From the NCBI RefSeq assembly GCF_900155735.1, contig NZ_LT707059.1:639774-703773 (forward strand): a stretch of DNA of 64,000 nucleotides, given 5' to 3'. The translations under genes and the position numbers were made by a program. Below, piece after piece: positions 26,851-35,806 of the stretch. Every line of letters begins with the position of its first letter. The stretch's first letter is position 1. The notes below the pieces were generated by a model. That model was not told the DNA's origin. It ran no database searches and saw nothing but the letters and a program-made list of their open reading frames with translations. Source of the stretch: Intestinibacillus massiliensis. Its GTDB lineage: Bacteria; Bacillota; Clostridia; Oscillospirales; Butyricicoccaceae.

Positions 26851-26879
26851 TTGACATTTTACAGATAACGGCCTATAAT
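26851..26879 (+). promoter_or_regulatory. consensus sigma-A promoter of the RNA helicase gene
   Basis: TTGACA (26851-26856), 17-base spacer, TATAAT (26874-26879), starting only 10 bases after the fabD stop. Confidence 0.88.
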
Positions 26880-26912
26880 ATATTTTGCTTTATCTTTAGC
26901 AACTGACAAAGC

Positions 26913-26942
26913 GTGGGGATAGTAACTATCCCCACCTTTTTT
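26913..26942 (+). terminator. terminator-like hairpin in the helicase leader
   Basis: GTGGGGATAG, loop TAA, CTATCCCCAC, then CTTTTTT: a perfect 10-bp stem with a U tract. It lies downstream of the helicase promoter and upstream of its ribosome site. It may end the fabD transcript, attenuate the helicase mRNA, or end a short RNA of about 57 bases. Confidence 0.8.
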
Positions 26943-26982
26943 CTGTTTTGACGATCCCGTACACTTTATTGGAGGAACCTTT

Positions 26983-28701
26983 TTGAGCAACATTACTTTT
27001 GACGATCTGCAGTTATCCGAAAGCGTGCTTCACGCCCTGAAAGACATGGGTTTTGAAGAACCCACAGAAATCCAGGCCAAGTCCATCCCCGCGATCCGCG
27101 AAGGCCGCGATATCATCGGCAAGAGCCACACCGGCACCGGCAAGACGGTTGCATTCGGCGTCCCGGCCGTCGAATGCGTGGAAGCCGGTATGGGCACACA
27201 GGTGCTGATCCTGTGCCCCACCCGTGAACTGGCCATGCAGGCCGAAGGCGAAATGCGCAAGCTTGCCCGCTACACGGACGGCGTCCGTACGGTGGCCGTT
27301 TACGGCGGCGAACCGATCCAGAACCAGATCCCCTTGCTGCGCCGCGGCGCATCGGTCGTAATCGGCACACCGGGCCGTATCATGGACCATATCGACCGCA
27401 AGACCCTGCGGCTTGAAAACCTGAAGATGCTCGTCCTGGACGAAGCGGACGAAATGCTGAACATGGGCTTCCGTGAGGACATTGAAACCATTCTTTCCCA
27501 TGTGCCCGAACCGCGCCAGACCGTCCTGTTCTCCGCCACCATGCCGCCCGCAATCATGGAAATCACCGGGCAGTACCAAACCGACCCGCTCCTGATCGAG
27601 GCGGGCGACAATTCCGAGCGCACCATCGACACGGTAGAGCAATATTATTACGAAATCCCCATCGGCGCAAAGATGGACGCGCTTGCGATCCTGTTGCATA
27701 CCCACCGCCCGAAGCTGTCTATCATCTTCTGCAACACCAAAAAGATGGTCGACGAGCTTGCGCGCTATTTAAATGAACACGGTTTTAACGCTTCCGCGCT
27801 GCACGGCGATATGAAGCAGGAAGCGCGCACCGCCGTCATGAACAGCTTCAAATCCGGCCGCACGCCGATTTTGATCGCGACCGATGTGGCCGCGCGCGGC
27901 ATTGACGTGGACGACGTCGACGCGGTGTATAATTTTGATATCCCGCAGGACTATGAATATTATATCCACCGCATTGGCCGTACCGGCCGCGCAGGCCGTG
28001 AAGGCGTATCCTATACGCTGGCAGGCGGCCGCCGCCAGGTTTTCCAGGTGCGCGATATCGAGCGCTATACCAAAGCCAAAATCCAGCTCAAAGCCTTGCC
28101 GCGCGTACAGGATATCCGCGAGCGGCGCACCAACGAACTGCTGATGAATGTCCGCACCAAGCTGTGTGAAAAAACCGCAGCGATGCAGGGCGCGGATGGG
28201 GAAACCGCCCCCCTGCCCGTCCATCCGATGGTGGAAAAGCTACTGGACGAAGGCTTTGATGCCGCACAACTTTCCGGCGTCCTGCTCGACCTGCTTATGG
28301 ATTATGAAATGAAGGACGTCCCCGTGATCGCTGTGCCGAAGCCGGTGCAGAAGGCGCCGCTCCAGCCCACGCCGGAAGGCATGGTGCGCCTGCGTTTCTC
28401 GGTTGGCCGGAACCAGCGTGTTGCACCCAACCAGCTTGTTGGTGCAATCACGGAAAAGGTCGATATCTCCGGCAAGCAGATCGGCAAGATTTATTGCTAT
28501 GGCGACTACAGCCTGGTAGAACTGCCCTCCAAGTATAAGCAGGAAGTAATCCGCAGCTTGAATGGCGAAAAGATCAACGGCGTGCGCGCGGATGTACGCC
28601 TGTATGACAACCGCACGCCGGGTTCCTCCCGGCCGTCTTCCCCGCGCCGGGGCGGCGCGCCGACGCGCCGTATCCCCGTGACCAAGCGCCGAGGCTACTA
28701 A
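26983..28701 (+). CDS. DEAD-box ATP-dependent RNA helicase with DbpA-type RNA-binding domain
   Basis: 572 residues from a TTG start behind GGAGG. The N-terminal part has the Q motif (FEEPTEIQAKSIP), SHTGTGKT (48-55), PTRELA, DEAD (153-156) and SAT; the second RecA domain has IIFCNTKK, ATDVAARGIDV and HRIGRTGRAGR. Residues of about 455-535 (VRLRFSVGRNQRVAPNQLVGAI) form a DbpA-like RNA-binding domain, and the tail is Arg/Pro/Ser rich. CshA/DeaD-like enzymes help ribosome assembly and RNA decay, often in the cold. The hairpin in its leader suggests post-initiation control. Confidence 0.94.
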   Translation: MSNITFDDLQLSESVLHALKDMGFEEPTEIQAKSIPAIREGRDIIGKSHTGTGKTVAFGVPAVECVEAGMGTQVLILCPTRELAMQAEGEMRKLARYTDGVRTVAVYGGEPIQNQIPLLRRGASVVIGTPGRIMDHIDRKTLRLENLKMLVLDEADEMLNMGFREDIETILSHVPEPRQTVLFSATMPPAIMEITGQYQTDPLLIEAGDNSERTIDTVEQYYYEIPIGAKMDALAILLHTHRPKLSIIFCNTKKMVDELARYLNEHGFNASALHGDMKQEARTAVMNSFKSGRTPILIATDVAARGIDVDDVDAVYNFDIPQDYEYYIHRIGRTGRAGREGVSYTLAGGRRQVFQVRDIERYTKAKIQLKALPRVQDIRERRTNELLMNVRTKLCEKTAAMQGADGETAPLPVHPMVEKLLDEGFDAAQLSGVLLDLLMDYEMKDVPVIAVPKPVQKAPLQPTPEGMVRLRFSVGRNQRVAPNQLVGAITEKVDISGKQIGKIYCYGDYSLVELPSKYKQEVIRSLNGEKINGVRADVRLYDNRTPGSSRPSSPRRGGAPTRRIPVTKRRGY

Positions 28702-28718
28702 TTGTAAGGTTAAAACAA

Positions 28719-28758
28719 ACCGTGGCCGGCAGGGACATCCCTGCCGGCCACGGTTTTT
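28719..28758. terminator. strong bidirectional terminator
   Basis: A 17-bp perfect stem (ACCGTGGCCGGCAGGGA and its complement with a two-base loop) followed by TTTT; on the other strand it is followed by TTTG and serves the convergent sensor gene. Confidence 0.92.
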
Positions 28759-28773
28759 CGTTATGCGTGCGTT

Positions 28774-31700
28774 TTATTGCCCAAGGCTTTGCCAGTGCTC
28801 GATCCATGTCCGCCCAGCGGAATACGGCTGCGTCTTGACAATCGCTTCGACTTCCTCCGGATCCTGCCGGTACCTGCGGTCAAGCTCTGCCAAAATCCCT
28901 TCCGCATATGCGCCGTCGGCAGAACGCAGCCAATGGAACAGGCGCGCGGTGTCTGCGGATTGATAGGCGCTTGTATCCCGTGGCGCGGGGTCGCCGCCGC
29001 TGTACCGTACATACTCCGGGGTGGAATAGCCGGTTACCGTCCCGTCGTCCGCAATCAAAACCTGATCCGGCTGTGCAAGCGTGGACGCCTTACCGGTTGC
29101 GTACGCCTTTAAGCAGTATCCCTCCCCATCCGGGAACGTGGGGATTGCAAGCGGCACGACGATGCGCTCCCATGCGGAAGGCACGACGGATGCGGAGCCT
29201 ACCAGTACGGGGCTTGCGCCCTGTCCGCCCTCCTGTTCCAGATAGACGTCAATACGCGATACATTGCCGGAATAATGGATCACAGCGTTTTCCTGCGGCA
29301 TAAGGTCGATGATACCGTCTGTTTCGGGGATCACCCTTGCGGGCAACCCGTTCAGGTCCTCGATATCAGTGATCTGTACTTCCGGCCACCCCAAGTCGCT
29401 ATTCTGCGCGTTCCGTTTGCTATCGGAACCCCACAGGCCGCGGCCTGGGAGGTTCCAATAGACGGGCAGCCACACGTGCGCCGCCCCGCCGGGCGCATCC
29501 ACATCACGCATCATCTGGAGGATCATAAGCTCGCCGTCTGCAAAGGTATAGTTTACCACAACGGCATTCGTGGTTTCCAAGGGGATCCCTTCCGGGTTAT
29601 CCAGTACCGCCTTGCCGCCTTGCAGGTGCAAGAAATAAACGGCCGCTTTAGCAGGGTCACTATATCTATATTCGCTGCCCAGTTCCGCTTTTTGCCCAAG
29701 CGCTTGCAAATCGTCGGCGCTATACTGCGGGGGACCCAGCGGGTTATTATACAGGTTTAAAAACTCGTCGGCAGTATTGATCCAATAGCTACCGTATTCA
29801 GTCGCGTCTGTTACGACGAGCCTGCCGCCCTCCTCACCGAAGTGTAGCAATTCAGCGCGTCGGTATTCCATCGGGGTGGAATCCCACTCCGCATAAACGA
29901 TGCGCGCGGTCATGTTCGCAGCCTCCGGCAGCACCGCCCAGCGCTCTGGCCACGGGCTGGAATAGCCAATCGTCCAAATTTGCTCGCCGGTCTCGGTTTT
30001 GCCCTGCTCCTGCAGGAAAGCCTCTTGCATTGCGTCCGACATGATATCATACCGCAGATGCCCGCTCCGCCGGGCAAAGCCCTGCGCCCACTGGTTGCAG
30101 AGGTGGACAATCTCCTGTGTGGTCTGCTTGGCTTCGGGACGGTCGGCCACCACTTCCCAGCCCCTTGGCAGCCAGAACGGGAAACCGTCTGGCTGGTACA
30201 GATAGATCACGACTTCGCCGCTGCCGTCGACAAACGAGCAAGAGACCTGCCACGCAGCATTTTTTTGCGCCGCCGCCTCTTTTGATAGCGCGGCATCCTC
30301 TGTCGTCACCGTATCCCCAAAGCCAAACAGTTTGACAACCGCTTCGGTGGGGTCAAGCAGGAAATCATGCGAATGGCTTTCCTGAAATGCCGCAAGGGTC
30401 TCCGCTCCATAGGTCGGCAGGGACAGCCCCGTGCCAAACAGCAACTGGAAGCGCTCCATACCGGTAAACGTACCGGTGTCTACCCCCACGTCTACGTCTT
30501 GCACATCCGTAATCACCGTGCGCCCTTTTTCCATGCCCGTCGTGATGTCCTGCACATACCCGCCGCCGTCCGACCGGTAATCATCCGAACCGCCGCCGTG
30601 CGCCAGGAACACGACCCGCTTGATATCGGGGGATTCCGTATCTATCACAACCCATTCCCGGAACGAAGGGCTTGAGCCGCCGACCTTCCAATACCATTCG
30701 CCGTCCTCGCCTTGTTCCCGTTTGTAATCCACCAGCGCTTTCCGGTTCTCTGTGGACAGGATCGGATAAAGGTACTGACCGCTTTTATACTCGATACCGC
30801 GCGCCCATTGCCGCGCCAGGTCGGTAGCCGTACGTGTGTTTTTGCCGTCCGGCAATGCCCAGTCCATAGGGATATAGGCCTGGTCATAGACGTTGACCAT
30901 ATCGATATTGAGGATGCCGCCATCCGCAAACTGGTAGGATACCGTCTTGCCCGCCAATTTATCTTCCGCATAATAATTGCGCGAATCCAGCACTTTGCCG
31001 CCGCTTAAATGCAGCATGGCCACCGCTGTTTCAAACGGGTCCATCGGGTCGAACTTTGCCATCCCCCGCATGTCTTCATTTTCGGCCAACGCATAAAGGT
31101 AGGAAGGGTCTGGCAGCCCCAGGTCGTTCCCATAGAGCTGCTCGAACCTGTCCACGCTGTCGACCAGCCCGCCATCTTCATAGGCCTCCGTCCCGTCAAA
31201 TAGCATGTTGCTGCAATCGGTCACCTTGAGGGCGTCGCCTTCCCTGGCAAATGTCAGCCGTTCCGCCGTGCGCCAGTCGGGCGAACCGGAAATGTGCCAG
31301 TTGTAGACCAGCGTCGCCTGCATTTTCGCGGGGTCTACCGCCTGCACCGTATAGCCGTCCACCCACGGGCTGGAAACGCCGATATGCCAGAGGGCGCGTT
31401 CCTGATCCTCCCCTGCAAGGGTACCATCCGGATCAATTTCCCCGAGCATCGCCAACCGGTTTTGATAAAACTGCTCCGCCTTATCCTTGGCCAGCATATC
31501 ATAGATAGGTTTGCCTGTGCGGTGGCGGAACGCGTCGCCCCATTCGTTTGCAAGCTCCGTCAGCTGCTGCTTTAAACCGTCGTCGCTTATCGCGCCGGCG
31601 TCCTGCCGGATGGCAAAAGAGCCGCCAACCACCGCCAATACCATCATAACTGCAAGTAAAAACGCGCCGCCCCGCTTTTTTGCGCGGCCGTCAAACAGGT

Positions 31701-32619
31701 TCTGTAATCGTTTCATAAGGCTCTCCTTATCCCCAGAAAAACGTGAAATCATCGCAGCCGGCCTGCGGCTGACCTGGTTGCTGACGCTGCGCAAGATCGT
31801 TTCCCCATACCGCTTCTTTTCCGCGAGGGACATGTCCACCGAAACCGCATGGTCGCAGGCAAGCTCGATGTCCTCCGACGCCGCGCGCAGCATCAAATAC
31901 GCTGCCGGGTTAAACCAGTGCATGCATCGCGCCAGCAGCAGCACCGCTTTCAGCCATAGGTCGCGATGGTTATAGTGCGTCAGTTCGTGCCGGAAAATAT
32001 ATTCCGCGTCCTGCAACGTCATGTTTTCGTCCGGTACAAGCAGTTTTGCCCGTACAAAGCCCACCAGCATGGGGCATTCCGCGCCCGGCAGTACCAGCAG
32101 CGCAACCCGCCGCGCGATCTTTTTCCGCTCCTTCTCCCGCTCGAATACCTCCGCCAATTCCGTGCGGTAAACGCCGCGGGCATTTTGGCGGATGCAGTTC
32201 TGGAAACGGATGTATGCAAACACCTGTAAACACAGGGCAAGCAGCGCGCCGCACAGCCATATGCCCCCCAGGATTGCGCCGACAGAGAGCGTCTTTGCAG
32301 GGTTTGCCTGCGTTTCCGGACTGCTTGCCGCCTGCCGCGCTTCTGCGCGGGAGACCCACTGTACGGGCGGCGCTTCATCCGTTTCTTCTATGGCGGCTTC
32401 ATATGTCATCCGATATGTATGCGGGGTGACGGTTACGGGCGCTTGCGGCAGCGTCAGTTGCACCGGCAAGACTAGCCGTATCCCAAGAAGCAGCCACATC
32501 AGGCACATGACCCGCGCCGGGTAACGCTTATGCAGCAATTGCCGCAACACCAAGAGGACGACGGCCACGGCTGCAACGGTAAGGCTGATTTGCAAGATGT
32601 TCAGAAAGAGATCTTCCAT
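28774..32619 (-). CDS. giant BlaR1-type M56 peptidase sensor with three tandem extracellular units
   Basis: 1281 residues, about twice a normal BlaR1. Spans at about 5-25, 36-52 and 110-137; zinc motif HELTH (211-215) with IELACDHAV (251-259); last span about 317-336. The 945 outer residues hold three copies of one unit (about 350-590, 597-823, 833-1062). Each has a W-helix (LANEWGDAF, LARQWARGI, LCNQWAQGF), a SSP motif (VSSPW, GSSPS, YSSPW), an LYxNxLGxP-like segment and an FADG strand. A further 200-residue tail follows. No penicillin-binding domain is seen. It is preceded by a BlaI gene two bases away, so it probably cleaves that repressor on an unknown external signal. Confidence 0.85.
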   Translation of the reverse strand: MEDLFLNILQISLTVAAVAVVLLVLRQLLHKRYPARVMCLMWLLLGIRLVLPVQLTLPQAPVTVTPHTYRMTYEAAIEETDEAPPVQWVSRAEARQAASSPETQANPAKTLSVGAILGGIWLCGALLALCLQVFAYIRFQNCIRQNARGVYRTELAEVFEREKERKKIARRVALLVLPGAECPMLVGFVRAKLLVPDENMTLQDAEYIFRHELTHYNHRDLWLKAVLLLARCMHWFNPAAYLMLRAASEDIELACDHAVSVDMSLAEKKRYGETILRSVSNQVSRRPAAMISRFSGDKESLMKRLQNLFDGRAKKRGGAFLLAVMMVLAVVGGSFAIRQDAGAISDDGLKQQLTELANEWGDAFRHRTGKPIYDMLAKDKAEQFYQNRLAMLGEIDPDGTLAGEDQERALWHIGVSSPWVDGYTVQAVDPAKMQATLVYNWHISGSPDWRTAERLTFAREGDALKVTDCSNMLFDGTEAYEDGGLVDSVDRFEQLYGNDLGLPDPSYLYALAENEDMRGMAKFDPMDPFETAVAMLHLSGGKVLDSRNYYAEDKLAGKTVSYQFADGGILNIDMVNVYDQAYIPMDWALPDGKNTRTATDLARQWARGIEYKSGQYLYPILSTENRKALVDYKREQGEDGEWYWKVGGSSPSFREWVVIDTESPDIKRVVFLAHGGGSDDYRSDGGGYVQDITTGMEKGRTVITDVQDVDVGVDTGTFTGMERFQLLFGTGLSLPTYGAETLAAFQESHSHDFLLDPTEAVVKLFGFGDTVTTEDAALSKEAAAQKNAAWQVSCSFVDGSGEVVIYLYQPDGFPFWLPRGWEVVADRPEAKQTTQEIVHLCNQWAQGFARRSGHLRYDIMSDAMQEAFLQEQGKTETGEQIWTIGYSSPWPERWAVLPEAANMTARIVYAEWDSTPMEYRRAELLHFGEEGGRLVVTDATEYGSYWINTADEFLNLYNNPLGPPQYSADDLQALGQKAELGSEYRYSDPAKAAVYFLHLQGGKAVLDNPEGIPLETTNAVVVNYTFADGELMILQMMRDVDAPGGAAHVWLPVYWNLPGRGLWGSDSKRNAQNSDLGWPEVQITDIEDLNGLPARVIPETDGIIDLMPQENAVIHYSGNVSRIDVYLEQEGGQGASPVLVGSASVVPSAWERIVVPLAIPTFPDGEGYCLKAYATGKASTLAQPDQVLIADDGTVTGYSTPEYVRYSGGDPAPRDTSAYQSADTARLFHWLRSADGAYAEGILAELDRRYRQDPEEVEAIVKTQPYSAGRTWIEHWQSLGQ
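29434..31572 (-). repeat. three in-frame copies of a ~230-residue coding unit
   Basis: Copy 1 is 30850-31572, copy 2 is 30151-30831 and copy 3 is 29434-30123. The copies are diverged at protein level but keep the order of motifs: W-helix, SSP, E-L-x-F strand, VTD, F-x-x-LY, DP-x-x-AV, F(A/V)DG, LP-x-x-W. The first half of each looks like an NTF2-type alpha/beta fold. They are old duplications, not recent DNA repeats. Confidence 0.75.
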
Positions 32620-32621
32620 GG

Positions 32622-33008
32622 CTACCCCTCCCCCTGTGCATCCAAAAAGCTGCGCAAATCCTGTAAGTCCTCGTCTGTAACGGCGCCAGCATGCGCGAGG
32701 GAAACAACAAGGTCTTTTACCGAGCCGTTATAAAGCTGCTTCAGGAAATTTGCCCCCTCTTGCTGCAGGTATTGTTCCTTCTCTACAAGCGGGCGGTAAA
32801 AATTGACCTTTCCCCGCTTTTCGCAGGACAGGAAGCCTTTCTCTGTCAACCGTGACAAAAAAGTCAGTACGCTGGTCGCCTTCCAATCCTGCGCCGCCTG
32901 TTCCTGTACATAAGACGACGTAACCGAGCCGTCTGCCTGCCAAATGATTTGCATAACGGAGCATTCCGCATCTGGCAGCCGTTTTATTTTTTTCGTCATA
33001 TCCGCCAC
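32622..33008 (-). CDS. BlaI/MecI family repressor of the giant sensor operon
   Basis: 128 residues from a GTG at 33008 (AGAGG seven bases upstream); an ATG three codons later is possible. Winged helix: LPDAECSVMQIIWQADGSVTSSYV, KATSVLTFLSRLTEKGFL; then dimer helices (NFLKQLYNGSVKDLVVSL). It should bind the two TACA-NN-TGTA dyads upstream and be inactivated by the sensor protease encoded next. Confidence 0.93.
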   Translation of the reverse strand: MADMTKKIKRLPDAECSVMQIIWQADGSVTSSYVQEQAAQDWKATSVLTFLSRLTEKGFLSCEKRGKVNFYRPLVEKEQYLQQEGANFLKQLYNGSVKDLVVSLAHAGAVTDEDLQDLRSFLDAQGEG

Positions 33009-33018
33009 CCCATATCCT

Positions 33019-33075
33019 CTACAGATGTAGAACTAATCTTTACTTTATTCTACATCTGTAGAGATGTGCCGTCAA
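33019..33075 (-). promoter_or_regulatory. promoter with two BlaI/MecI operators
   Basis: On the minus strand TTGACG (33070-33075), 17-base spacer, TAGAAT (33047-33052). The dyads CTACATCTGTAG (33050-33061) and CTACAGATGTAG (33019-33030) fit the TACA-NN-TGTA consensus of BlaI/MecI. The first overlaps the spacer and -10, the second the early transcript; their centres are 31 bases apart. Confidence 0.85.
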
Positions 33076-33095
33076 GCAAATACCGGTTACAAATT

Positions 33096-33133
33096 GGAAA
33101 AGGATCGGCATCTTGGGATGCCGATCCTTTTCC
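33096..33133 (-). terminator. terminator after metQ
   Basis: GGAAAAGGATCGGCATC and its complement make a 17-bp stem with a 4-base loop, 7 bases after the metQ stop on the minus strand; the downstream U tract is short (AATTTG), the stem end itself is U-rich. Confidence 0.7.
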
Positions 33134-33140
33134 ATAGCGC

Positions 33141-33959
33141 TTACTGAAACACTGGCTCTACCGCGCCCTGATAGGTTTCCGTTATAAAATCGCGTACCTT
33201 GTCGCTGGTCAGCGCGGCCATCAGGGCTTTTGTCTTTTCGTCGTCCTTGCGGCTGTCCTGGACGGCGATGACATTGGCATAGGCCTCCGCCGCGCTTTCC
33301 GGTTCCATTGCAAGCGCATCCCGGTTGGCATGCAGCCCGGCTTGCAGCGCATAGTTCCCATTGATAACGCTCAAATCCACGTCCTGCAGGGAACGCGCAA
33401 GCTGTGCCGACTCGATCTCTTTGATCACTAATTTTTTAGGGTTGTCGGCAATATCCGTAACCGTGGCTTTTACCGTTTCGTCAATACCGTCTTTCAAGCG
33501 GATCAGGCCCTCATCCTGCAGCAAAAGCAGCGCGCGCGTTTCATTTGTCGCGTCATTCGGCACCGTTACGGTCGCGCCATCCGGCAGCGCGTCCAGCGAA
33601 GCCGTTTTGCCGGGATAGATGCCGAACAACTCGTAATGGACCGCCCCGGCCGATGCCAGGCCGCCGCCGTGTTCCTGGTTAAAGTCATTTAGATATGGGG
33701 CGTGCTGAAAATAATTAGCGTCCAATGCCCCCTCGGACAACGCGAGGTTCGGCTGCACATAATCGGTAAACTCGACTATTTTTAGCGTATATCCGGCCTC
33801 TTTCAGCTGCTCCTGGGCTGCTTTCAAGATTTCCGCGTGCGGGGTCGGGGTCGCACCGACGGTAATGGTGTGGGCGTCCTGATTTTTGCCTGCGCTGCAG
33901 CCTGCAAATAACGACAAAAGCATACACAAAAAAAACAGCAGGGTTAATTTTTTCTTCAA
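33141..33959 (-). CDS. metQ: methionine ABC transporter substrate-binding lipoprotein
   Basis: 272 residues. A signal peptide ends in the lipobox LFAGC (Cys21). The NlpA/MetQ fold is shown by ITVGATPTPHAEIL, VQPNLALSEGALDANYFQH, GIYPGKTASLDALPDG, VPNDATNETRALLLL and INGNYALQAG. It binds D- or L-methionine outside the membrane and hands it to MetI. Last gene of metN-metI-metQ. Confidence 0.95.
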   Translation of the reverse strand: MKKKLTLLFFLCMLLSLFAGCSAGKNQDAHTITVGATPTPHAEILKAAQEQLKEAGYTLKIVEFTDYVQPNLALSEGALDANYFQHAPYLNDFNQEHGGGLASAGAVHYELFGIYPGKTASLDALPDGATVTVPNDATNETRALLLLQDEGLIRLKDGIDETVKATVTDIADNPKKLVIKEIESAQLARSLQDVDLSVINGNYALQAGLHANRDALAMEPESAAEAYANVIAVQDSRKDDEKTKALMAALTSDKVRDFITETYQGAVEPVFQ

Positions 33960-33972
33960 ATGAAATCACTCC

Positions 33973-34635
33973 TTATCGGTTCCGTTTATCCAGCTTTTTT
34001 GCCAGCCCCATGCCGCATTCCTGAAAGAACTGCACAAGCAGCACGAGGATCACCACCGTCACAAGCATGGGCGGCGTCTCGCCGCGATGGTACCCATAAT
34101 TGATCGCGATGGTACCCAGCCCGCCGCCGCCTACAAAACCCGCCATCGCGGAGTACCCGAGGATCGTCGTGACCGCGATCGCGCTGCCGACCATGAGCGA
34201 AGGCTTTGCCTCGGGAACCAGTACCTTGCAAATGATCTGCATGGGGGATGCGCCCATGGACTGCGCGGCTTCGATCACACCGGAGCCAACTTCCTGGATG
34301 GACGATTCCACCATCCTGGCGACAAAGGGCGCCGCCGCCAACACCAAAGGCACAACCGTCGCGTTGGTACCGATGGTCGTGCCGACAATTGCGCGCGTAA
34401 TCGGCATTACCAAAACCAGCAATATTAAAAACGGCACGGAACGCAGTACATTGACCAAAAAGCCAAGGCTGCGGTTGAGCCATTTTGCTGGCCGGATGCC
34501 GCGCGGCGCAGTCGCAACCAGCGCAAGCCCAAGGGGAAGCCCGATGAGATAGGCGAAAAAAGTGGAAAGCAGCGTCATATACAAGGTCTCCAGGACGCTG
34601 ATGCCAATAAGCCCCCATAACTCAGATCCAATCAT
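33973..34635 (-). CDS. metI: methionine ABC transporter permease
   Basis: 220 residues with about five spans and the permease signature in EVGSGVIEAAQSMGASPMQIICKVLVPEA, which includes the EAA-loop glycine contacting MetN. NVLRSVPFLILL and GYSAMAGFVGGGGLG are typical of MetI. Its start overlaps the end of metN by 14 bases. Confidence 0.95.
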   Translation of the reverse strand: MIGSELWGLIGISVLETLYMTLLSTFFAYLIGLPLGLALVATAPRGIRPAKWLNRSLGFLVNVLRSVPFLILLVLVMPITRAIVGTTIGTNATVVPLVLAAAPFVARMVESSIQEVGSGVIEAAQSMGASPMQIICKVLVPEAKPSLMVGSAIAVTTILGYSAMAGFVGGGGLGTIAINYGYHRGETPPMLVTVVILVLLVQFFQECGMGLAKKLDKRNR

Positions 34636-35644
34636 CTGCCGGCACCTCCTCTACCTGGAGCCCCCGTTGCCCTAGGAAATCCAGCATGTTCCTCCGTGTA
34701 TCCGCTCCATCAGGCACTTGCACGATCATTTGCCCCACGGCCTGCCCGTCAAGGTTCTGCATATCGGCAAACAGGATATTGACCGGTGTTTTGCACCGCA
34801 AAATCAGATCGGCAACCACCGGTTCGTAGGACGAACTGCCGTCAAAAACAATGCGGTAGCATCGGTTCCCCGCAGACGGGCGGGGGGCATTCCCTCCGGG
34901 GAAAAGCAGCCTTTTGGCAATGTCCGATTTTGGGTGCGCAAAAACCTCCCGTACGGTGCCTAGCTCCGCGACCTGGCTTTGGTCGAGCACCGCGATCCGC
35001 TGGCAAATTTCTTCGGCAACCGCCATTTCATGGGTAATCATGACGATTGTAATGCCAAGCTGCCGGTTGATGTCGCGCAACAAATGCAAAATGGAGCGCG
35101 TCATAGTCGGGTCGAGCGCGGAGGTCGCTTCGTCGCACAGCAATACTTTCGGCTCCGTTGCCAGCGCCCGTGCAATCGCTACGCGCTGCTGCTGGCCGCC
35201 AGAAAGCTGCGCCGGATAGGCGTGCGCGCGCGCCTCCAATCCCACCGTCTGTAAAAGCCCTTTTGCCTGCTCCGCTGCCGCCCGTTTTGGAAGCCCACTG
35301 ATTTGTAGCGGAAACGCCACATTTTCCAACGCAGTACGCTGCTGCAACAGGTTAAACTGCTGGAAGATCATGCTGATCTTCCTGCGTTCGCGGCGGAGTT
35401 GTCCACCGGGCATGCCAGTGAGTTCCCGCCCGTCGATCCATACCTTCCCGGAAGTCGGGCGCTCCAACAGGTTCATGCAGCGCACCAGCGTGCTCTTGCC
35501 TGCACCGGATAACCCAATAATCCCAAAGATTTCGCCCCGCATGATCGAAAGGTTAATTTTATCCAGGGCGGTAATGTCCCCCTGCCGGCCTGAATAGGTC
35601 TTTTCTACATTCTCCAGGGATATAATCGGTTCTTCGGCTCCCAT
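34622..35644 (-). CDS. metN: methionine ABC transporter ATP-binding protein
   Basis: 340 residues from the ATG at 35644 (GGAGGG upstream). Walker A GLSGAGKSTLVRC, signature LSGGQQQRVAIARAL, Walker B VLLCDEATSALDP and the His switch VMITHEM are all present. The last 80 residues (RIVFDGSSSYEPVVADLI) form the NIL regulatory domain that binds methionine and gives trans-inhibition. First gene of metNIQ. Confidence 0.96.
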   Translation of the reverse strand: MGAEEPIISLENVEKTYSGRQGDITALDKINLSIMRGEIFGIIGLSGAGKSTLVRCMNLLERPTSGKVWIDGRELTGMPGGQLRRERRKISMIFQQFNLLQQRTALENVAFPLQISGLPKRAAAEQAKGLLQTVGLEARAHAYPAQLSGGQQQRVAIARALATEPKVLLCDEATSALDPTMTRSILHLLRDINRQLGITIVMITHEMAVAEEICQRIAVLDQSQVAELGTVREVFAHPKSDIAKRLLFPGGNAPRPSAGNRCYRIVFDGSSSYEPVVADLILRCKTPVNILFADMQNLDGQAVGQMIVQVPDGADTRRNMLDFLGQRGLQVEEVPADDWI

Positions 35645-35752
35645 GTGCACCCTCCGACGAAAATAGTTCCGAGCGGCGGGTGTATCACGCCCAGCCGCAA
35701 ATATAAAATGATGGGATTAGTTTGCCCCAAAATTTAAAAATCCTGCAGTAAC
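35645..35752 (-). other. leader of metNIQ, no known riboswitch recognised
   Basis: The 110-base leader has a small hairpin (GCGGC-T-GGG ... CCC-GCCGC, about 35671-35696) but lacks the kink-turn and core sequences of SAM (S-box) riboswitches and has no T-box. Promoter elements are unclear (a TATATT is present near 35700). Confidence 0.4.
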
Positions 35753-35786
35753 AAATAAAAAAGCGTTGCCAAACGGCAACGCTTTT
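35753..35786 (-). terminator. terminator after the LysR gene
   Basis: AAAAGCGTTGCC, loop GTTT, GGCAACGCTTTTTT on the minus strand, 20 bases after the LysR stop. It separates this gene from metNIQ. Confidence 0.85.
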
Positions 35787-35806
35787 CCAAATCATCAAAT
35801 TTAATT

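Noticed and set aside
35645..35806. Possible SAM riboswitch ahead of metNIQ.
   Set aside because: Only a small GC hairpin is present; the conserved core and kink-turn of S-box RNAs are not seen.
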